From Hyphomonadaceae bacterium UBA2389 (GTDB taxonomy: Bacteria; Pseudomonadota; Alphaproteobacteria; Caulobacterales; Aquidulcibacteraceae), in the NCBI GenBank assembly GCA_002343395.1, contig DDSN01000010.1:36632-86725 (forward strand): a stretch of 50,094 nucleotides of DNA, given 5' to 3'. The notes beneath the pieces are model-generated. The model saw only the letters and a program-made list of their open reading frames with translations. It did no database searches and was not told where the DNA came from. A program made the position numbers and the translations under genes. How positions within the stretch are numbered: the first letter of the stretch is position 1; each line of letters starts with the position of its first letter. Below, one piece after another: positions 30,980 through 39,275 of this stretch.

Positions 30980-32362
30980 ATGGCAAAGCCTCGGCGCGCC
31001 ACCACATCTCGGCCGCGTAAGAAGCCCGCCGAACCGAAACAGACAACCGCAGCGAAACAGCGCGCCGCGGCGGCGGATGTCGCGCCAAAAGCGACGAAAA
31101 AGAAAGCAAAACCGGCGCCCGCAACCGCCGACTTGAACGCGGAAGATGCGCCCGCCCCGATCCTCGCCGTTGCGACTCCCGAGCCGCCGACGGAGCCGGA
31201 TCCAGAGCCCGCCGACGCAAGCGATGTCGACTGGACCGAGATTGCATCTCTCCTGACCCCACGCACGCGCGACCGCCTGCAAAGAGCGTTCGCGCTTGAA
31301 GACGAGGCTTTCTCGCATCATTCGCCGCACTCTGAGCCCGAGACATCCTCGCCTCTGGTCGGTTTCGATCCTTTCGACAGCGCGGCCCCGGCCGATGAAC
31401 CGCCGTTCGACGCGCCCTCCGATGAGCCGATCGTCCTGGAAACGCCAGACGGCCCAGATATCGTCGTCGCCGACGAAGAGCCCCTCTCCCTCGACACCCC
31501 CTCGCCGCCGCCGCTTGAGCCGATAAGGCCAATGCGAGACGCTCCCGCGCAGACCGTTGCGAAGCCTCTCTACCTTGAGCGCGCACGCCGCGCCGCCCAG
31601 GAACGCGCTCAAGCGATTGAACATGTGAGCTTGGCTGACAAATTACGCCACGAGAGCCGCCTTGTTTTAAGCGTCGCCGTTGGGCTCGCCGCGCCGCTGC
31701 TTATTTTCGCGGGCGCGCTGGCGCTGCGGGGACCTACGCCGCCCGAACAAACGCAACTCGCGCCAGCGCAAGCAAGCGCGGCGGAGGCCTCAACCAGCGG
31801 CGAGCGCGACTACGCTGTGGCGATCAACCGTTTGTCCGAGGGACGCGCGCGCGAAGGCGTGATGTTGCTGCGCCGCGCCGCGGAGGCAGGCTTTACGCTC
31901 GCGCAGTACCGGCTAGCCAAGCTGTACGAGAGCGGAGACGGGCTTCCGCGGGATGTCGCGGCGGCACGCGCATGGACGGAGCGCGCCGCAGAGGGCGGCA
32001 ACTGCCGCGCCATGCACGACCTCGGGGTCCACTTCGCACGCGGCGAAGGTGCGCCCTTGGACGCCGCCGCCGCCTTCCGCTGGTTTCGCCAAGCGGCGGC
32101 GTTCGGCGTCGCCGACAGTCAGTTCAATCTCGGCGTCCTTTATCAGCAAGGTCGCGGCGTGGCCGCCGATCAGCAGGAAGCGTTGTTCTGGTATCTGCTC
32201 GCCGCCCGCCAAGGCGACGCGGACGCAACCGACCGCGCCGTCGATCTCGCGAGCGGGCTGGCGCCCGATCAGGTCGCGCGCGTCAGGGCGCGGGCGCGCG
32301 CGTTTCAACCAGCGCCGCCGGATCCCGCCGCGAATGGCGACGCCGCTTGCCGATCCGTGTGA
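30980..32362 (+). CDS. Single-pass membrane protein with periplasmic Sel1-like repeats
   Basis: A 460-residue protein. A basic Lys/Ala/Pro-rich start (about residues 1-50) is followed by a long acidic Pro/Glu/Asp-rich disordered region (about 50-200). One transmembrane helix is seen at about 232-252 (LVLSVAVGLAAPLLIFAGAL). After it, Sel1-like repeats run from about 285 to 430: TLAQYRLAKLYESGDG, CRAMHDLGVHFARGEG and ADSQFNLGVLYQQGRG. The cytoplasmic tail plus periplasmic Sel1 design resembles polar-development proteins such as PodJ, but sequence identity to it is not asserted. A CtrA-like box upstream adds weak support for cell-cycle expression. Confidence 0.82.
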   Translation: MAKPRRATTSRPRKKPAEPKQTTAAKQRAAAADVAPKATKKKAKPAPATADLNAEDAPAPILAVATPEPPTEPDPEPADASDVDWTEIASLLTPRTRDRLQRAFALEDEAFSHHSPHSEPETSSPLVGFDPFDSAAPADEPPFDAPSDEPIVLETPDGPDIVVADEEPLSLDTPSPPPLEPIRPMRDAPAQTVAKPLYLERARRAAQERAQAIEHVSLADKLRHESRLVLSVAVGLAAPLLIFAGALALRGPTPPEQTQLAPAQASAAEASTSGERDYAVAINRLSEGRAREGVMLLRRAAEAGFTLAQYRLAKLYESGDGLPRDVAAARAWTERAAEGGNCRAMHDLGVHFARGEGAPLDAAAAFRWFRQAAAFGVADSQFNLGVLYQQGRGVAADQQEALFWYLLAARQGDADATDRAVDLASGLAPDQVARVRARARAFQPAPPDPAANGDAACRSV

Positions 32363-32455
32363 AGCGCGCATTCGCCTGTAAGGCGTGAAGCGCTCGCGCT
32401 GTCCTCAGCGACCAGCCTTGCCCGTGAGCCCCCCCGCTGCTAGCACCCGCGCTCC

Positions 32456-33241
32456 ATGCCGCAAGCCTCCGCCACCATGAACGTGATGATCGCCGCCGCG
32501 CGCAAAGCAGCGCGCGCGCTGACGCGGGATTTTGGCGAGGTCGAAAACCTTCAGGTCTCGAGAAAGGGCCCAAGCGATTTCGTCACCGCCGCTGACATCA
32601 AGGCCGAGAAGACGATTTTCGAGGAACTCTCCAAGGCGCGCCCTGGCTATGGCTTCCTGATGGAGGAGCGCGGCGCAGTTGAGGGCACCGACAAGACGCA
32701 TCGCTGGATCGTCGACCCGCTCGACGGCACCAGCAATTTCCTTCACGGCTTGCCGCACTTCGCGATTTCAATCGGTCTCGAACGCGAAGGCGTGCTCGTC
32801 GCCGGCGTCGTGTTCAATGTTGTACGGGACGAGTTGTTTTGGGCGGAAAAAGGCGCCGGCGCCTATCTGAACGATCGCCGCCTACGCGTTGCTGGCCGCA
32901 ACGATCTGCGCGACGCGGTTCTAGCGACCGGCATTCCCTTCAACGGCAAGCCAGGCCATGAAGTGTTCTTGCGGGAAGTCGAACGCGTCATGGCGCGCAC
33001 GGCCGGTGTTCGGCGTTGGGGCTCCGCGTCTCTCGATCTTGCTTACGTAGCAGCAGGCCGCTTCGACGGTTTCTGGGAGCGAGGCTTGAGCCCGTGGGAC
33101 GTCGCGGCAGGCGCCATCCTCGTGCGCGAAGCTGGCGGCGTCGTCAATGAAATCGACGGCGGAGACTTCATGAAGACGGGCGCTATCGTAGCGTCAAACC
33201 CCGCGCTCATCACGCCCATCACCCAAGTTCTGCGCGGTTGA
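32456..33241 (+). CDS. suhB: Inositol monophosphatase family protein (SuhB-like)
   Basis: A 261-residue Mg-dependent phosphatase. The metal-binding residues are in FVTAADIKAEKTI, FLMEERGA and WIVDPLDGTSNFLHG, and the second motif is LSPWDVAAGAILVREAGG. SuhB-type proteins dephosphorylate inositol phosphates; in E. coli SuhB also joins rRNA antitermination complexes. The exact role here is not shown. The start may instead be the ATG at 32477 (MNVMIAAARKAARAL), which better matches other family starts. It lies alone between the Sel1 gene and the MFS gene. Confidence 0.9.
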   Translation: MPQASATMNVMIAAARKAARALTRDFGEVENLQVSRKGPSDFVTAADIKAEKTIFEELSKARPGYGFLMEERGAVEGTDKTHRWIVDPLDGTSNFLHGLPHFAISIGLEREGVLVAGVVFNVVRDELFWAEKGAGAYLNDRRLRVAGRNDLRDAVLATGIPFNGKPGHEVFLREVERVMARTAGVRRWGSASLDLAYVAAGRFDGFWERGLSPWDVAAGAILVREAGGVVNEIDGGDFMKTGAIVASNPALITPITQVLRG

Positions 33242-33304
33242 TCGACAGCGCGCGGTCGTGGACACTGCGCGCCGGCGCACGCACACTGCGCCTGGAGGAA
33301 GCGC

Positions 33305-34666
33305 GTGACCAAATCCAGAGAACATAAGGTTCCGGCCTGGGAGATCGCGGCGTTCGCAGCGCCAGCCGCGCCCCTCCTCGCGCTCTCCTTACCGGTCATC
33401 ATTTTTCTTCCGCCCCACTTCGCCGAACATCTGGGACTTCCACTGTGGATGGTGTCCGCGATCTTTCTTGGCGCGCGCGTTTTCGATTTGCTGATCGACC
33501 CGCTGCTTGGCGGGATCCAGGATCGCACGGAATCGAAAATGGGCCGGCGGCGCTTCTGGATGGCGATCAGCGCGCCGGTGCTGATGGCCGGGATGTGGCT
33601 GGTGTTTCTGGGTTTGCCGCCCGGCGTCAATGGCTGGCTTGCGGGACTCGCCGTCTTCGCGATGTACCTCGCCTACGCCAGCGTGATGATTTCGCACTTG
33701 GGATGGGCGGGAGAGCTGCAACCGACCTATCACGGTCGCACGCACGTTCTCGGCGCAGTTCAAGTCGCCAGCATGATCGGCCAAACGCTGATGCTGATCA
33801 TTGGCGGCGTCGTTGCTCAGGGGTTCGGCGGCTCGAACGCCGACGCTGTGTACGCGATGGGCTGGACCCTGCTGGCGCTGTTGCCGCTCACCGTGCTCAC
33901 TACGCTCACAACCGTGCGCGAACCCTACCGGCCGCCGCAGCCGCACCTCAGCGCCCGCGAAACGTTGCGCACATTGTTCTCCAACAAACTCGCCTTGCGT
34001 GTTCTCACGCCGGATCTTTTGCTCGGTGTCGCGCAAGGCGTCTCAGGCGGACTTTTCCTGTTCTACTTCCAGTTCGTGCTCGGCTTCGAAGGCGAGGCCC
34101 AGACCTTGCTTGCGATCTATTTTCTCGCCGGACTTCTCGGCGTGCCGATTTGGTGGTTTCTCGCCCGCCGCCAAGGCAAACACATCGCGCTGCAACTCGC
34201 GCTCTGCTTTGGCGCTCTTTCAACCGCGGGATTGCCGCTGCTTCCGGAAAACAACTTCATGATCGCCGCGCCTCTGATGGCGCTCGCCGGCCTCGGCCAA
34301 GGCGGCGGCACGCTGCTGACGCGGGCGTTGATGGCGGATGTCGTCGACGAGGACGAGCTGCGCACCGGCGCGCGACGCTCGGGTCTCTTCTTCGGGGTGC
34401 TGCTCACGACCTCCAAGCTGGGCGTGGCCGCGGGCCCTCTCACATACGCGATCCTTGGCGCGGTGGGCTTCGATCCCCAGCTCGGCGCGAGCAATTCCGC
34501 CGCCGCCATCGGCATGTTGTCGGCGCTCTTCATCGGCGTGCCGATCGCGCTCAATCTCGCCGCCGCGCTATCGCTGCGCAATTATCCGCTCGACGAGCAG
34601 GCGCAGGCCGCGCTCCATGCCGCCATCGAAGCCCGCCGCGCCACGGAGGAACAGGCGCGGAGCTAA
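33305..34666 (+). CDS. MFS transporter of the glycoside-pentoside-hexuronide type
   Basis: A 453-residue inner-membrane carrier with about twelve transmembrane helices. The early DLLIDPLLGGIQDRTESKMG loop and the RRRFW segment mark the MFS_2/GPH (melibiose-type) group, which uses cation symport. The start is a GTG behind a strong GGAGG site. The substrate cannot be assigned; in alphaproteobacteria such carriers often import sugars or glycosides, and no sugar genes adjoin. Its TAA stop overlaps the mnmC stop on the other strand. Confidence 0.88.
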   Translation: MTKSREHKVPAWEIAAFAAPAAPLLALSLPVIIFLPPHFAEHLGLPLWMVSAIFLGARVFDLLIDPLLGGIQDRTESKMGRRRFWMAISAPVLMAGMWLVFLGLPPGVNGWLAGLAVFAMYLAYASVMISHLGWAGELQPTYHGRTHVLGAVQVASMIGQTLMLIIGGVVAQGFGGSNADAVYAMGWTLLALLPLTVLTTLTTVREPYRPPQPHLSARETLRTLFSNKLALRVLTPDLLLGVAQGVSGGLFLFYFQFVLGFEGEAQTLLAIYFLAGLLGVPIWWFLARRQGKHIALQLALCFGALSTAGLPLLPENNFMIAAPLMALAGLGQGGGTLLTRALMADVVDEDELRTGARRSGLFFGVLLTTSKLGVAAGPLTYAILGAVGFDPQLGASNSAAAIGMLSALFIGVPIALNLAAALSLRNYPLDEQAQAALHAAIEARRATEEQARS

Positions 34667-36477
34667 CTCCGCCGCAGGGCGCGCTGCAGAAAGCGCTCAG
34701 GCGCAAGCGCGGCGCGCGCGCGTTGCGACAAAAACGTCGGCTCGCCGCAGGCCGCGCCCGCGATCATTTCGCCGAGCAATGGCGCGTGAGTCATGCCGCG
34801 CGCGCCAAGACCGCCGAGAAGGAAGACGCCGTCGTGAAAGCGGCGCGCATCCGCCGAGGCGCGCCATGTTTCCGCATTCGGCAGCATGCCGGCAATCGGC
34901 GCGCGATCGGGCGTAGTGGCGCGGATCGACGCCCTCGATCGCAGCGACGCCGCGTTCACCGTTGACGCGATCTCCGGCGCGAGCGCGCGCAATGCCTCCA
35001 TATTGCGCTCTCTAGAGGACGTGTCGGCCTCGACCGGGCCGTATTCCGCCAGGGGATCGAAGGTCGCGCCAAAGAGAACGCCATCGTCAAACGGCGCAAC
35101 GTAGGCGCCGCGCGTCAACGCATGCGCGGCCGCCGTACCCGTCCCCCACTCCACCTGCCCGCGCGACAACGCGATCGGCAAGAACGCCGCTGGCTCAAAA
35201 GCGCGCAGCGCCGCGCCGCATGCGAGCACAACAGCGTCGGCTTTCAGAAGCGCGCGTCCACCCGGCGCGCGCAGCACCCACCCCGCATCGCTCGCATCAA
35301 TCCTCTGAACGGAAGTCTCAAACAAAACCTGCGCATCCGCGAGCATCGCCGCGACCGCGCGGCGCGGCGAAACAACGCCGGCGCGCTTATGCAAAACGCC
35401 GCCGGGCCAACTCGCGAACCAATCCGGCGGCAACGGCGGATCGGCGGCGAGGTCAGCCAATGCGTCGCCGTTGCGCGCGTCGGCGTAGTGCGCCACGCCC
35501 GTCGGCGTGAACGCGCCGAGCGCCTCATACGTCGCTACCGCGTGCAGGAAGGCCGAGAGGTAAAACCCACTCAGCGCGCCGCCGCGATCCAGGCGCGGCA
35601 TCACCAGCCCAGCTGGATTTCCGCTGGCGCCAGCCCCAAGCGCGGGCGCGGCGTCCAAAACCACTGTCTCCACACCGCGACGCGCGAACGCCTGCGCGCA
35701 CGCAGCTCCCGCGATCCCCGCGCCAACGATCGCGACGCGCCCAGGCGGCGACGGCGGCGCACTGCGTGCGGCGGTCGAAACGAACACCGCCTCGAGGCGT
35801 TCACGCTTGGCGCCAAAGCCTGGCTTTTTCTCCACGCGAAAACCCGCTGATTCGAGCTCACGCCGGACCTGCCCAGCCACGGTGAAGGTCGCCAGCCGCG
35901 CGCCCGGCGCGCTCAGCCGCGCAACGTTCCGCAAAACGTCCGGAGACCACATCGCTGGATTGCGCGCGGGGGCAAAGCCATCCAGGAACCAGGCGTCAAA
36001 GGCGCCCTCGAGATCGGGCAATACGGTCGCCGCGTCGCCGATATGGACCGTGAGGCATAGACCGTCCTCAGGGAACCACAGGCGCTGCGGACCAAATGCG
36101 CGGACTGGCCAACGCGCGAGCAGTTTCCGCGCCAAATCCGCAACTTCGGGAAAGCATCCGAGCGCGCGCGCGGCGTCCTCTCTTGCTAGGGGGAATGCCT
36201 CGATGGTCGAGATATGCAGTTGTGCATGGGATGATCGTGTCTTTTTCCAGGCGCGCCAAACGGCCAAGAGGTTAAGGCCAGAGCCAAACCCCAATTCGCA
36301 TAGGGCGAAACGATCCTGATTTCGCCACGTCGCGGGCAAATCGCACCCGGCGAGGAAGACCGCTTCTGACTCCGCCAGGCCGCCGTCGCGTGAGAAATAG
36401 ACATCGTCAAAAGCAGCCGCGCGCGGCGCTTCGGCGTCGCGCCAATCCAGATCCGGCATGCGTGGCAGGCGCGGCAT
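34663..36477 (-). CDS. mnmC: Bifunctional tRNA mnm5s2U34 biosynthesis protein MnmC
   Basis: A 604-residue two-domain enzyme. The N-terminal methyltransferase has FALCELGFGSGLNLLAVWRA and AWFLDGFAPARNP. The C-terminal FAD-dependent oxidoreductase begins VAIVGAGIAGAACAQAFARRG and has GASGNPAGLVMPRLD. Together they convert cmnm5U to nm5U and then mnm5U at the tRNA wobble position. The frame continues upstream through a 14-bp tandem repeat (FGTRDFGTRE), which is not family-like; the ATG at 36477 is chosen. The strong hairpin at 36515-36538 lies just upstream. Confidence 0.94.
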   Translation of the reverse strand: MPRLPRMPDLDWRDAEAPRAAAFDDVYFSRDGGLAESEAVFLAGCDLPATWRNQDRFALCELGFGSGLNLLAVWRAWKKTRSSHAQLHISTIEAFPLAREDAARALGCFPEVADLARKLLARWPVRAFGPQRLWFPEDGLCLTVHIGDAATVLPDLEGAFDAWFLDGFAPARNPAMWSPDVLRNVARLSAPGARLATFTVAGQVRRELESAGFRVEKKPGFGAKRERLEAVFVSTAARSAPPSPPGRVAIVGAGIAGAACAQAFARRGVETVVLDAAPALGAGASGNPAGLVMPRLDRGGALSGFYLSAFLHAVATYEALGAFTPTGVAHYADARNGDALADLAADPPLPPDWFASWPGGVLHKRAGVVSPRRAVAAMLADAQVLFETSVQRIDASDAGWVLRAPGGRALLKADAVVLACGAALRAFEPAAFLPIALSRGQVEWGTGTAAAHALTRGAYVAPFDDGVLFGATFDPLAEYGPVEADTSSRERNMEALRALAPEIASTVNAASLRSRASIRATTPDRAPIAGMLPNAETWRASADARRFHDGVFLLGGLGARGMTHAPLLGEMIAGAACGEPTFLSQRARAALAPERFLQRALRRS

Positions 36478-36514
36478 TTCCCTCGTCCCGAAATCCCTCG
36501 TCCCGAAACGCAAA

Positions 36515-36538
36515 CGAGCCGCCCTTTCGGGCGGCTCG
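36515..36538 (-). terminator. Strong hairpin terminator of the small Thr-rich lipoprotein gene
   Basis: Perfect 10-bp arms, CGAGCCGCCC (36515-36524) and GGGCGGCTCG (36529-36538), surround a TTTC loop. On the minus strand it is followed by TTTGCGTTT. It lies 26 bp after the small lipoprotein stop and just upstream of mnmC. Confidence 0.85.
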
Positions 36539-36564
36539 CAAGCGAAACTACGATTGAACGTAGA

Positions 36565-36780
36565 TTACGGAGTGGTCGTGGCCGGAGCCGCTTCCGTGGT
36601 CGCCGCACCTTCCGTGGTGGTGGTGGCCGCGTCAGCCGGAGCTTCCGTGGTCGCCGGCGCAACTTCTTCGGTCGTCACCGCAGCCGGCTCTTCCGTGGTC
36701 GTCGTTTGGCCGCAGGCCGCGACGCCGAAGGCGAGAACGGCAGCGGCGGCAGCCGCCACGCCCAGTTTGAACTTCGTCAT
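36565..36780 (-). CDS. Tiny Thr/Glu/Ala-rich lipoprotein
   Basis: A 71-residue protein. The signal MTKFKLGVAAAAAAVLAFG ends at a lipobox (VAAC), so residue 23 should be lipidated. The mature 49 residues are low-complexity Thr/Glu/Ala/Pro, with repeats such as TTTTEE, TTEE and TTEA, and are presumably disordered. The gene has its own strong terminator and a GAGGGG ribosome site, which suggests high expression of a small envelope component. I do not recognise a family. Surface stalk, spacer or adhesin-like roles are guesses. Confidence 0.7.
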   Translation of the reverse strand: MTKFKLGVAAAAAAVLAFGVAACGQTTTTEEPAAVTTEEVAPATTEAPADAATTTTEGAATTEAAPATTTP

Positions 36781-36882
36781 AGGTCTATACCCCTCGTCTC
36801 AGCGTCAGGGTCTGCCCCCAACGCGGGAGGCGACTCCATGCCAAGGATTAACCCCATTTGCAAGCGGCACATCGTAATAGGG

Positions 36883-36900
36883 TTATGCAATTCTGCATAA
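36883..36900. promoter_or_regulatory. AT-rich palindrome between motA and the small lipoprotein gene
   Basis: TTATGCA (36883-36889) and TGCATAA (36894-36900) are perfect inverted arms around ATTC. No T-run follows, so it looks more like an operator than a terminator. It lies about 100 bp upstream of the lipoprotein start and 16 bp after the motA stop. Confidence 0.4.
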
Positions 36901-36915
36901 CTCGCGCGCAGCGCA

Positions 36916-37782
36916 TCAACCCTCAGCAGCGGCTGCCAGCGCTTCTTCCAGCTGCGCGAAGCTCGGCTGGAACACGCTCGGCACCGAACCGCGCCCAATT
37001 TCCACTGAAACTTGAGCGGCGTTGCCGTGCAAGTGCGCAACCAGCACATCACGGATAATTTTGTAGAATTGCGCGTCATGCTCGATGACGGAGTTGAGGC
37101 GCGAGGCCATCGGCCCGACGATGCCGTAGGCCAAAAATACGCCGAGGAAGGTGCCGACCAGCGCCTTGCCGATCATGAGACCGAGGATTTCCGGCGGCTC
37201 GCTGATCGCGCCCATGGTTTTCACGATGCCCAGCACGGCCGCGACGATGCCTAGAGCCGGCAGCCCGTCGGCCATCCCCTGGAGCGCATGCGCGGGGTGC
37301 AGCGCTTCGTGGTGGTGTTTCTCGATCTGCTTTTCCATGGCGTCCTCGACCTGATGGGGATCGTCGAGGTTCATGGTCATCATGCGCAGCGTGTCGCAAA
37401 TGAAGTCGACCACGAAGTGATCCTTGATCAGCTTCGGATACTTCTGGAAAATCGCGCTTTCATGCGGCTTTTCGATATGCGCTTCGAGCGCGACGACGCC
37501 CTTGGTCTTCATCAGCTTGGTGAGCTGGAAAAGCAGCGCCAACAGGTCGGCGTAGTCCTTCTTGTTCCACTTGGGGCCGGCCATCACCTTGGAGAGGCCG
37601 CCCACGACGCCTTTAAGGCCGTGCATGTCGTTGGAGATGATCAGCGCGCCGACGGCGGCGCCGAAGATCATCATGAACTCCATGGGCGCGGCTTCGATAA
37701 TGACCTCGAAATGGCCGCCGGCCAGCATGAAGCCGCCGAACACCATCCCAAACACTACCGCGAGGCCGATAAGAGGAAACAT
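36916..37782 (-). CDS. motA: Flagellar motor stator protein MotA
   Basis: MotA forms the proton-conducting stator with MotB around the flagellar motor. The 288-residue protein has helices at about residues 1-22 and 32-50. A large cytoplasmic domain carries the conserved charged residues. Helices about 170-195 and 205-225 (ALGIVAAVLGIVKTMGAI, GKALVGTFLGVFLAYGIVGP) include the family Pro residues. It ends near FAQLEEALAAA. No motB is present within this window beside it. A perfect TAACGCGCGTTA palindrome lies five bases upstream of the ATG. Confidence 0.94.
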   Translation of the reverse strand: MFPLIGLAVVFGMVFGGFMLAGGHFEVIIEAAPMEFMMIFGAAVGALIISNDMHGLKGVVGGLSKVMAGPKWNKKDYADLLALLFQLTKLMKTKGVVALEAHIEKPHESAIFQKYPKLIKDHFVVDFICDTLRMMTMNLDDPHQVEDAMEKQIEKHHHEALHPAHALQGMADGLPALGIVAAVLGIVKTMGAISEPPEILGLMIGKALVGTFLGVFLAYGIVGPMASRLNSVIEHDAQFYKIIRDVLVAHLHGNAAQVSVEIGRGSVPSVFQPSFAQLEEALAAAAEG

Positions 37783-37785
37783 GAC

Positions 37786-37797
37786 TAACGCGCGTTA
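37786..37797. promoter_or_regulatory. Palindrome at the motA translation start region
   Basis: TAACGCGCGTTA is a perfect 12-bp palindrome ending four bases before the motA ATG on the minus strand. It covers the ribosome-binding position, so it could be an operator or a translation-control hairpin. It also holds TTAA-like halves reminiscent of CtrA sites, but with the wrong spacing. Confidence 0.35.
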
Positions 37798-37970
37798 ACC
37801 GAAAGGCATTCTGCCGACAGCGCCTTATGCACGATCACGCTTAAGGAGGCGTTTCGCCCACGGGCATTGAACTCGAATTGGCGTGGCGGTGCTCGACCCC
37901 TGGGGGTGACGCGCCGCAGCGTCACCACTGGCGCTGGCGCGCGCGGCGGCTTAGCAACATCTCCTCCCCG

Positions 37971-39275
37971 ATGCCTGACACGCAGCCCCCGCAGCCCCAG
38001 ACCACCAACGCCGACCCGCGCGCGCCCATCGGGCGCAATCGCCAGTTCCATTTGCTGTTCGCGTGCCTGCTGATCATCGGCGCCGGCAACTCAATGCTGC
38101 TGGCGGTGGCGCCGCCGCTGGTGCGCCAACTCAATCTGCCCGATTCAAGCGTCGGGTGGATTTTCTCATTGTCGGCGCTGCTTTGGGTGTTCGCCAGCCC
38201 GCACTGGGGCCGCACCTCCGATCGTGTCGGCCGCAAGCCAATCGCCGCACTTGGCCTGGCGGCTTACGCGCTCTCGATGGGGTCCTTTGGCGTCGTCGTT
38301 CTACTCGGACTCAACGGCGTTGTGTCAGGCCTTGGACTGTTCGTGCTGCTCATGCTGGCGCGCGCGATCTTCGGCGCCTTCGGCTCCGCCTCCTCGCCAG
38401 CCGCGCAAGCTTATGTCGCCGACCGCACCTCGCGCCTCGAGCGCACGGAACAGCTCGCGGGACTCAGCGCGGCGTTTGCGTTCGGCCAAGCCTTCGGTCC
38501 CGCGATCTGCGCCGCGCTCGCGGCGAAACTCGGCCTTGTGTTTCCGATCGCGCTGGTCGCCGTGCTCGCCGCGGTCTCCTCCTTCAGCATCTGGCGTTTC
38601 CTGCCTGAAAATACGCCGCCGCAAAGCGAGCGCCCGCGCGGCGAGTGGCGCCAATCGCTGGCGCTCGCGCGCGACCGCAGGCTGTCGGGCTATCTCATTT
38701 ATGGCTTCGGTCTCTCGGTGATTTCCGGCATCACCGTGCAGGTCTTTGGGCTCTTCACCATGGATCGCCTTGGCGTCAGCGGCGAACAGGGCGCTGAATT
38801 CGCCGCCGCAGGCTTCATGGTCAACGCCTTGGCGTTTCTCGCTACGCAGATGGCGATCCTCCCTCGGCTCAAGATGGATCCGCGCCAACTCATGGCCTGG
38901 GGCGCGGGGCTTTTCGCGCTCGGCGTCGCGATACAGATTCTTTCTCCAAGCTTAGGCGCGCTGATGGTGGCGCTCGCCGTGCAGGGCTTAGGCGGCGGGC
39001 TGGCGCGCGCGGGTTTTTCCGGCGGCTCCTCGATCGCTGTGCGCCCCGATGAGCAAGGCTCCGCGGCCGGACTGGTGGTCGCGATCAACGGCGCGGGCTT
39101 CGTCGTGTCGCCGCTTTTGGGCGGCGTCGCCTACGAAGTGCTCGGCATGAACGCGCCGCTTCTCATCGCCGTCGCGATCCTATCGGCGATGCTGGCGTTC
39201 ACGCTGCGCAGCCGACGACTTCGCCACGCCAGCGCTATCGAGGAAGCGCCGCCGAGCGATCCGGCGTCGCCCTAA
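37971..39275 (+). CDS. MFS drug-exporter-type transporter
   Basis: A 434-residue carrier with about twelve transmembrane helices. The motif-A loop SPHWGRTSDRVGRKP after helix 2 marks the major facilitator superfamily, and the TetA/multidrug (DHA1-like) class fits best. The first residues are a Pro/Gln-rich cytoplasmic start. The substrate is unknown and no regulator lies adjacent. The ATG at 37971 is chosen because upstream codons are not family-like. Its TAA stop overlaps the stop of the convergent transglycosylase gene. Confidence 0.87.
   Translation: MPDTQPPQPQTTNADPRAPIGRNRQFHLLFACLLIIGAGNSMLLAVAPPLVRQLNLPDSSVGWIFSLSALLWVFASPHWGRTSDRVGRKPIAALGLAAYALSMGSFGVVVLLGLNGVVSGLGLFVLLMLARAIFGAFGSASSPAAQAYVADRTSRLERTEQLAGLSAAFAFGQAFGPAICAALAAKLGLVFPIALVAVLAAVSSFSIWRFLPENTPPQSERPRGEWRQSLALARDRRLSGYLIYGFGLSVISGITVQVFGLFTMDRLGVSGEQGAEFAAAGFMVNALAFLATQMAILPRLKMDPRQLMAWGAGLFALGVAIQILSPSLGALMVALAVQGLGGGLARAGFSGGSSIAVRPDEQGSAAGLVVAINGAGFVVSPLLGGVAYEVLGMNAPLLIAVAILSAMLAFTLRSRRLRHASAIEEAPPSDPASP

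Noticed and set aside
36480..36508. Tandem 14-bp repeat (CCCTCGTCCCGAAA twice) read as the N-terminus of MnmC
   Set aside because: The encoded FGTRDFGTRE is not family-like, and an ATG at 36477 gives a normal MnmC start. I treat it as a short intergenic duplication.
37786..37797. CtrA site upstream of motA
   Set aside because: The palindrome contains TTAA-like halves, but they are separated by six rather than seven bases and one half is TTAG.
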